Shown here: positions 63,320-64,000 of the stretch, one piece after another
Layout: the number at the start of each line of letters is the position of its first letter
How positions within the stretch are numbered: position 1 is the first letter of the stretch
Assembly: GCA_964550025.1 (NCBI GenBank)
Contig: CAZJYI010000032.1
Coordinates: 22,800 to 86,799 of the forward strand
Source of the DNA: CAZJYI01 sp964550025
Lineage (GTDB): Bacteria; Verrucomicrobiota; Kiritimatiellia; UBA8416; CAYOBW01
Direction of reading: 5' to 3'
DNA length: 64,000 nt
Notes under the pieces: generated by a model
Told to the model about the DNA's origin: nothing
Database searches by the model: none
Seen by the model: only the letters and a program-made list of their open reading frames with translations
Program-made: the position numbers and the translations under genes

Positions 63320-63852
63320 GTTGCCACCCTCGCCAGCTTTGCGGCCAGCTTCTTGATTGCGTGGTGCAGGATGTTGCCGACATTGCCCTCGCTACGCCCC
63401 GTGACTTCGGCGATCTCGTGATAGGAGAGGCCCTGTTGCAGGCGCAGCAGCAGAACCTGCTGTTCGCGAGGGTGCAGCGCGTGCACGTGTTCGAGCACCA
63501 TGGCCAGTCGGTCGTCCCGGGCAGGGCAGTGGATGCCGTCCGGGCAGTCGGCGCGTTCTTCCGCGTGTTTCTTGTGGAGAAGCCGGAGCCGTGACTCGCG
63601 GCGGATGTAGTCGACGGCTTCATTGTGCGTGACGCGGTACAACCAGGTCTTCATGTGTTTCGAGGGGCGCATGCCGTCGCGCCAGTGCTGGAAGAGCTTG
63701 ATGAATGCGTTTTGGACGACGTCCTGGGCCGCGGCGGCGTTGTTGAGGATGCGCGTGGCGTAGGCCAGAAGGGCCTCCTCGTGGAGGGAGACCACGGCCT
63801 CCATCTGCTGCCGGCGCTCCGGCGTGAGCGGTATGGATGGATTCGCGCTCAT
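63316..63852 (-). CDS. ECF RNA polymerase sigma factor
   Basis: 178 residues from the ATG at 63852. Region 2: LLAYATRILNNAAAAQDVVQ, NAFIKLFQHW and HMKTWLYRVTHNEAVDYIRR. Region 4: VHALHPREQQVLLLRLQQGL and SYHEIAEVTGRSEGNVGNIL. Length and spacing are normal for ECF factors. The stop overlaps the start of the zinc-finger/VWA gene, giving a sigma/anti-sigma pair, and the giant envelope protein follows. The promoter region upstream is filled by a heptamer array. Confidence 0.93.
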   Translation of the reverse strand: MSANPSIPLTPERRQQMEAVVSLHEEALLAYATRILNNAAAAQDVVQNAFIKLFQHWRDGMRPSKHMKTWLYRVTHNEAVDYIRRESRLRLLHKKHAEERADCPDGIHCPARDDRLAMVLEHVHALHPREQQVLLLRLQQGLSYHEIAEVTGRSEGNVGNILHHAIKKLAAKLARVAT

Positions 63853-63862
63853 GTTCTTTGGG

Positions 63863-63995
63863 AATCGCTAATCTCAGATTTCAAATCTCAAATCTCAGAT
63901 GGCATCTTCGATCTTCGATCTTCGATCTGAGATCTGAGATCTGAAATTTGAAATTTGAAATTTGAGATTTGAGATTTGAAATCTTCGATCTGCAA
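63863..63995. repeat. Heptamer array, units AATCTCA, TCTTCGA, TCTGAGA, TTTGAAA (19 units)
   Basis: Nineteen units in unbroken 7-bp register, 10 bp upstream of the ECF sigma start. Because it occupies the upstream region to the window edge, it may lie in or beside the promoter of the sigma operon. Confidence 0.93.
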
Positions 63996-64000
63996 TTCCC

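Overview
The window is about 64 kb of GC-rich bacterial DNA, and almost all of its coding capacity goes to exported proteins that bind or degrade polysaccharides. Three S1-family sulfatases, two GH2-type glycosidases, a GH29 alpha-L-fucosidase, an agarase-like (GH50-type) enzyme, an enolase-superfamily sugar-acid enzyme, a GPH-type sugar symporter, CotH/lamin-tail and LamG/beta-helix surface proteins and a hydrazine-synthase-alpha-like propeller protein together suggest a PVC-superphylum chromosome, most likely Kiritimatiellota, Lentisphaerota or Verrucomicrobiota. The taxon is inferred from gene content only; there is no rRNA gene or ribosomal protein here to confirm it.

Layout. 1-10 kb (minus): a run of exported proteins (propeller protein cut by the window edge, SUMF1-fold protein, large M60/DUF6055-like metallopeptidase candidate, GH50-like glycosidase). 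10-14.8 kb: an AraC regulator divergent from a tight set made of an unknown protein, a sulfatase and a GPH symporter. 15-20 kb: a second sulfatase and a GH2 enzyme without signal peptide. 20.6-21.6 kb: a Tat-exported C_GCAxxG protein with an unlisted 53-aa Cys-rich protein upstream. 22-27.1 kb: an ArsR-RND-LolA-like-DUF1302 operon for envelope export or lipid traffic, with a perfect palindrome at its start. 27.7-33 kb: an exported GH2 paralogue, an enolase-superfamily enzyme and a cluster of gene stubs and internally deleted genes. 33.3-37.4 kb: ECF sigma factor, putative anti-sigma factor, an exported triple-repeat protein and a cyclase fragment. 37-50.5 kb: GH29, a very large CotH/LTD protein, a solitary DNA methyltransferase bracketed by two near-identical palindromes, a third sulfatase, a DUF6807 protein and a LamG/beta-helix protein. 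50.6-53.4 kb: housekeeping-like genes (YjbQ, adenylate-kinase-like, PpiC prolyl isomerase, tRNA-Pro). 53.6-63.9 kb: a 2241-residue, internally duplicated envelope protein behind an ECF sigma factor and a zinc-finger/VWA protein.

Repeats are a second theme. Arrays with a strict 7-bp period but different unit sequences occur at seven or more places between 51.4 kb and the right edge; two of them are translated inside genes. A second family consists of hairpins whose arms are built from 13-bp units (three copies at 14.9, 17.0 and 34.9 kb). A third is a 187-188 bp element with palindromic ends (38.8 and 51.1 kb). The best candidates for something undescribed are the sigma / zinc-finger-VWA / duplicated giant protein set, the heptamer arrays, and the group of internally deleted genes at 27.7-33 kb.
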